From Balneolales bacterium (GTDB lineage: Bacteria; Bacteroidota; Rhodothermia; Balneolales; HLUCCA01): a stretch of 8,068 bases of DNA. Within the stretch, counting starts at the first letter, position 1, and every line of letters begins with the position of its first letter. This document shows positions 6,077 to 8,068 of the stretch, piece after piece. The stretch is taken from positions 1 to 8,068 of the forward strand of contig JAIUMT010000135.1 in NCBI GenBank assembly GCA_022565415.1. Direction: 5' to 3'. Both the position numbers and the translations under genes were made by a program. The notes below the pieces were generated by a model that worked only from the letters and a program-made list of their open reading frames with translations, searched no databases and was not told the DNA's origin.

Positions 6077-6241
6077 AATTGACCTAGTGGACACGTTCAA
6101 ACTCAGAATAATAGAACCTGATTCCGTTCAAGATCTTTTTTCTTTTATTTATGCCCGGAAACGTTATAACTGAATAATCAATTGCTAGTACAATAATTCA
6201 CATGTACTTTGTAATGCAAAATAGTCATCAACATATACTTT
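6077..6241 (+). promoter_or_regulatory. Upstream region of ptsI
   Basis: These 165 AT-rich bases between the terminator and the ptsI ATG must contain the ptsI promoter, since the preceding terminator is strong. TACAAT at 6188-6193 could serve as a -10 box, but no good -35 partner was seen. The bases before the ATG (ACATATACTTT) contain no Shine-Dalgarno. Confidence 0.4.
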
Positions 6242-7897
6242 ATGATTTCAGACCAGACCGAAAACTCTACCTCGACCCGCAACACGACGTTAACCGGAAC
6301 TGTTGTTGGCGGTGGTGTGGCACTTGGTCCGGCTTTCGTATATGAAATCCGTTTGCCTGAAATCGCTCCCGAAAAGATCTCCGACCCCGACAACGAAATT
6401 CAAATTCTCAAAGAGGCACTGGCTGAGGCAACCTCCGACCTGGAATCGTTGAAGCAACGAAGCATGCATATTGTTTGCAAGGAGGAAGCCCAGATCTTCG
6501 AGGCTCAAAAGCTCATTGCGAACGATCCGGAGTTGTTCAAATTGGTTGAAAATCAGATTTTGAAGAAATCTGTTTGCGCCGCGTTTGCCTGGCGCGCGAC
6601 GATCGAGGAGTTTGTAAACCTGTACAAATCTTCGAAAAGTCCGGTGATGGCCGAGCGGTCGGCGGATGTTATTGATGTTGGATTGCGGGTAATTCGAAAG
6701 CTCGTGAGCCAGGATTTGAATCACTTACTTCCCGAACAGCCATCTATACTTGTAACCGACGAATTGAGTCCGTCGGATACGGCTTCGATTAATCCGGCCA
6801 AGATTACGGGCGTGATTTGTGAGTCAGGAAGCAACACTTCACACAGTGCCATTTTGGTGCGATCAATTGGGATTCCGGCCATTTTCGGGGTTCAGAATGC
6901 ACGCGAGAAACTTGCTGGACTCGAACACATCATCGTTGATGGTGATTTTGGCAAAATCTATCTGAAACCGGATGAAGCCCTCACGTCAAAAATGCAAAAG
7001 CGGCGACAAAATTGGCTTCAGAACAAAAAAGCTGCCGACAAGGTAAAACATCAGCTTGTCCACACATCCGATGGCGAAATAATCGATGTGCTGGCCAATG
7101 TTTCCGAAATAAGTCAGGTTTCGAAGGCTCTGGAGAACGGAGCGGGCGGAATTGGGCTTTATCGCACGGAATTCGTGTATATGGGTCGAAAACAGACGCC
7201 CTCCGAAGACGAGCAGTATACAATTTACCGGGAAGCTGTTGAGCTGATGCAGGGCAAACCCGTTACATTTCGGTCGATCGACATCGGCGGCGACAAGCCC
7301 ATCGATTATCTGAGTATCACGAAAGAGGCGAATCCGTTTATGGGATGGCGTGGAATCCGATTTTCGCTGCAGCGGGAGGATATTTTCCGAGTACAACTGA
7401 GGGCGATTTTGAGAGCCTCAGCTCACGGAAACGTTCATATTATGTTCCCCATGATTTCGACATTGGATGAGTGGCACAGTGCGATGCGAATTGTGGAAGA
7501 GGAAAAGCAGCTGCTGGGTGATCAGGGGATTGAATTTGATGCGGGTGTGTCTTGCGGAATTATGGTCGAGGTGCCGTCCGTAGCGGTGATGATTGATGAC
7601 TTTCTGGATGAGGTCGACTTTATTAGTATTGGCACGAATGATTTAACTCAGTATTTGATGGCGGCCGATCGGATGAACAGTAAAGTGGCTAAGCTGGCGT
7701 CGTATCATCAGCCAGCGGTGCTGAAAGTGGTCGAATCGGTGATTCGGGCTGCCGTGAAGAAAGAAGTGCCCGTTTCGATGTGTGGAGAGATGGCTCGCGA
7801 TACGGAAATGACCGAAACGTTGCTAAGGTTTGGACTGCGGTCGTGTAGTATGAGTGCATCTGGAATACCCGCGTTCAAGCACAACTTATTGCGATAA
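6242..7897 (+). CDS. ptsI: Phosphoenolpyruvate-protein phosphotransferase (PTS enzyme I)
   Basis: This cytoplasmic enzyme of 551 residues takes the phosphoryl group from phosphoenolpyruvate on a His and passes it to HPr. The N-terminal domain begins TGTVVGGGVALGPAFVY (18-34). A helical HPr-binding insert and TDELSPSD (172-179) follow. The phosphorylated His is His201 in GSNTSHSAILVR; the family pattern has Gly or Ala where Ser197 sits and usually Arg where Asn198 sits. The C-terminal TIM-barrel has GLYRTEF (Arg308), FRSIDIGGDKP (Arg344), MVEVPS (Glu443), IGTNDLTQY (Asn466-Asp467), DR (Arg477) and the catalytic MCGEMA (Cys514). All PEP- and metal-binding residues are present. It ends at FKHNLLR, about 20-35 residues shorter than typical enzyme I, and the repeat cluster begins just beyond. 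No ptsH or EII gene is in the window. The start lacks a Shine-Dalgarno. The role may be sugar uptake or regulation. Confidence 0.94.
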   Translation: MISDQTENSTSTRNTTLTGTVVGGGVALGPAFVYEIRLPEIAPEKISDPDNEIQILKEALAEATSDLESLKQRSMHIVCKEEAQIFEAQKLIANDPELFKLVENQILKKSVCAAFAWRATIEEFVNLYKSSKSPVMAERSADVIDVGLRVIRKLVSQDLNHLLPEQPSILVTDELSPSDTASINPAKITGVICESGSNTSHSAILVRSIGIPAIFGVQNAREKLAGLEHIIVDGDFGKIYLKPDEALTSKMQKRRQNWLQNKKAADKVKHQLVHTSDGEIIDVLANVSEISQVSKALENGAGGIGLYRTEFVYMGRKQTPSEDEQYTIYREAVELMQGKPVTFRSIDIGGDKPIDYLSITKEANPFMGWRGIRFSLQREDIFRVQLRAILRASAHGNVHIMFPMISTLDEWHSAMRIVEEEKQLLGDQGIEFDAGVSCGIMVEVPSVAVMIDDFLDEVDFISIGTNDLTQYLMAADRMNSKVAKLASYHQPAVLKVVESVIRAAVKKEVPVSMCGEMARDTEMTETLLRFGLRSCSMSASGIPAFKHNLLR

Positions 7898-7922
7898 GAG
7901 AGATCGCGCATCCAACCAACGG

Positions 7923-7959
7923 CGTCATCCCGCACAAGCGAAGCGCAGATGCGGGATCT
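7923..7959. repeat. Palindromic repeat element A
   Basis: ATCCCGCA (7927-7934) and TGCGGGAT (7950-7957) form a perfect 8-bp stem around a 15-nt loop. The flanks are CGTC on the left and CT on the right. The CGTCATC...GATCT frame resembles the short dispersed intergenic palindromes (CGTCATCCCG...CGGGATCT) known from many bacterial genomes. It begins 25 bases after the ptsI stop codon. It could also serve as a 3'-end hairpin, though no T-tract follows. Confidence 0.6.
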
Positions 7960-7988
7960 CAACGAACTAGCGACGAGCCATAAACTAA

Positions 7989-8020
7989 AGATCGCTGATC
8001 AAGTACGCGATGACGATGTG
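7989..8020. repeat. Repeat element B, copy 1
   Basis: This 32-base unit starts AGATCGCTGATC and ends GCGATGACGATGTG. It matches copy 2 at 8031-8062 in all positions but two (TG against GT at positions 8-9), with a period of 42 bases. The outer arms ATCGC/GCGAT can pair, but the dyad is imperfect in this copy. Confidence 0.7.
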
Positions 8021-8030
8021 TTGAGATAAT

Positions 8031-8062
8031 AGATCGCGTATCAAGTACGCGATGACGATGTG
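8031..8062. repeat. Repeat element B, copy 2
   Basis: In this copy the dyad is perfect: ATCGCGTA (8033-8040) pairs with TACGCGAT (8046-8053) around the loop TCAAG. Read on the minus strand it becomes CGTCATCGCG...CGCGATCT, the same frame as element A, so A and B appear to be related repeats in opposite orientation. The array may continue beyond the window. Confidence 0.7.
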
Positions 8063-8068
8063 AAGCGC

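Noticed and set aside
5982..6173. 63-residue + strand reading frame after the barrel gene
   Set aside because: It overlaps the end of the barrel gene and runs through the terminator hairpin. It has no ribosome binding site and no recognisable motif.
6178..6393. 71-residue minus-strand reading frame over the ptsI start
   Set aside because: It overlaps the start of a certain gene on the other strand and has no family resemblance.
7923..8062. CRISPR array
   Set aside because: The units are two near-identical 32-mers plus one related inverted element with a 10-base gap. They lack regular spacers and repeat count, and no cas genes are present.

Overview
The window looks like chromosomal DNA of a Gram-negative bacterium. 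It holds a glycerol-use locus interrupted by a short counter-oriented cassette, followed by a general PTS enzyme gene. The Gram-negative call rests on an outer-membrane beta-barrel protein with a signal peptide and a C-terminal Phe. Protein style (notably the PfkB kinase) suggests the Fibrobacteres-Chlorobi-Bacteroidetes group, perhaps near Balneolota or Rhodothermota. Composition is moderate in GC, some genes have clear Shine-Dalgarno sites and others have none. The placement is an inference without database support.

Layout. Positions 3-128 are the 3' end of glpD (glycerol-3-phosphate dehydrogenase, + strand), followed by a stem-loop and a strong intrinsic terminator. Positions 379-2346 carry three minus-strand genes: a small winged-helix regulator (2346-2041, TTG start), a PfkB-family kinase (1907-990) and rdgB (984-379). 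A 311-bp AT-rich divergent region (2347-2657) separates the regulator from glpK. Then on the + strand come glpK (2658-4154), glpF (4425-5189) and a TorF-like outer-membrane barrel protein (5270-6001), closed by a strong terminator at 6032-6076. The spacers inside this set hold hairpins without U-tracts. ptsI (PTS enzyme I) follows as a separate unit (6242-7897). The window ends in a cluster of short palindromic repeats (7923-8062) that begins just after the ptsI stop codon.

How the genes work together. GlpF lets glycerol cross the inner membrane, GlpK phosphorylates it to sn-glycerol-3-phosphate, and GlpD oxidises that to dihydroxyacetone phosphate. The barrel protein is in the right place to serve as an outer-membrane entry route for the same substrate, which is the most interesting functional hypothesis here, but it is inferred from context only. 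The small regulator is divergent from glpK and could control it, although it heads the kinase-rdgB side. RdgB cleans non-canonical purine triphosphates from the nucleotide pool, and the neighbouring kinase may act on a nucleoside or sugar. GlpK lacks both well-known control features (the fructose-1,6-bisphosphate loop and the HPr-phosphorylated His), so control of glycerol use in this organism is probably transcriptional or of another kind, even though enzyme I is encoded next door.

I found no RNA genes, CRISPR arrays, transposases or phage genes. No wholly new multi-gene system is evident. The points worth a second look are the porin-glpF linkage, the short C-terminus of enzyme I abutting a repeat cluster, the intergenic hairpins, and the candidate operator sites upstream of glpK.
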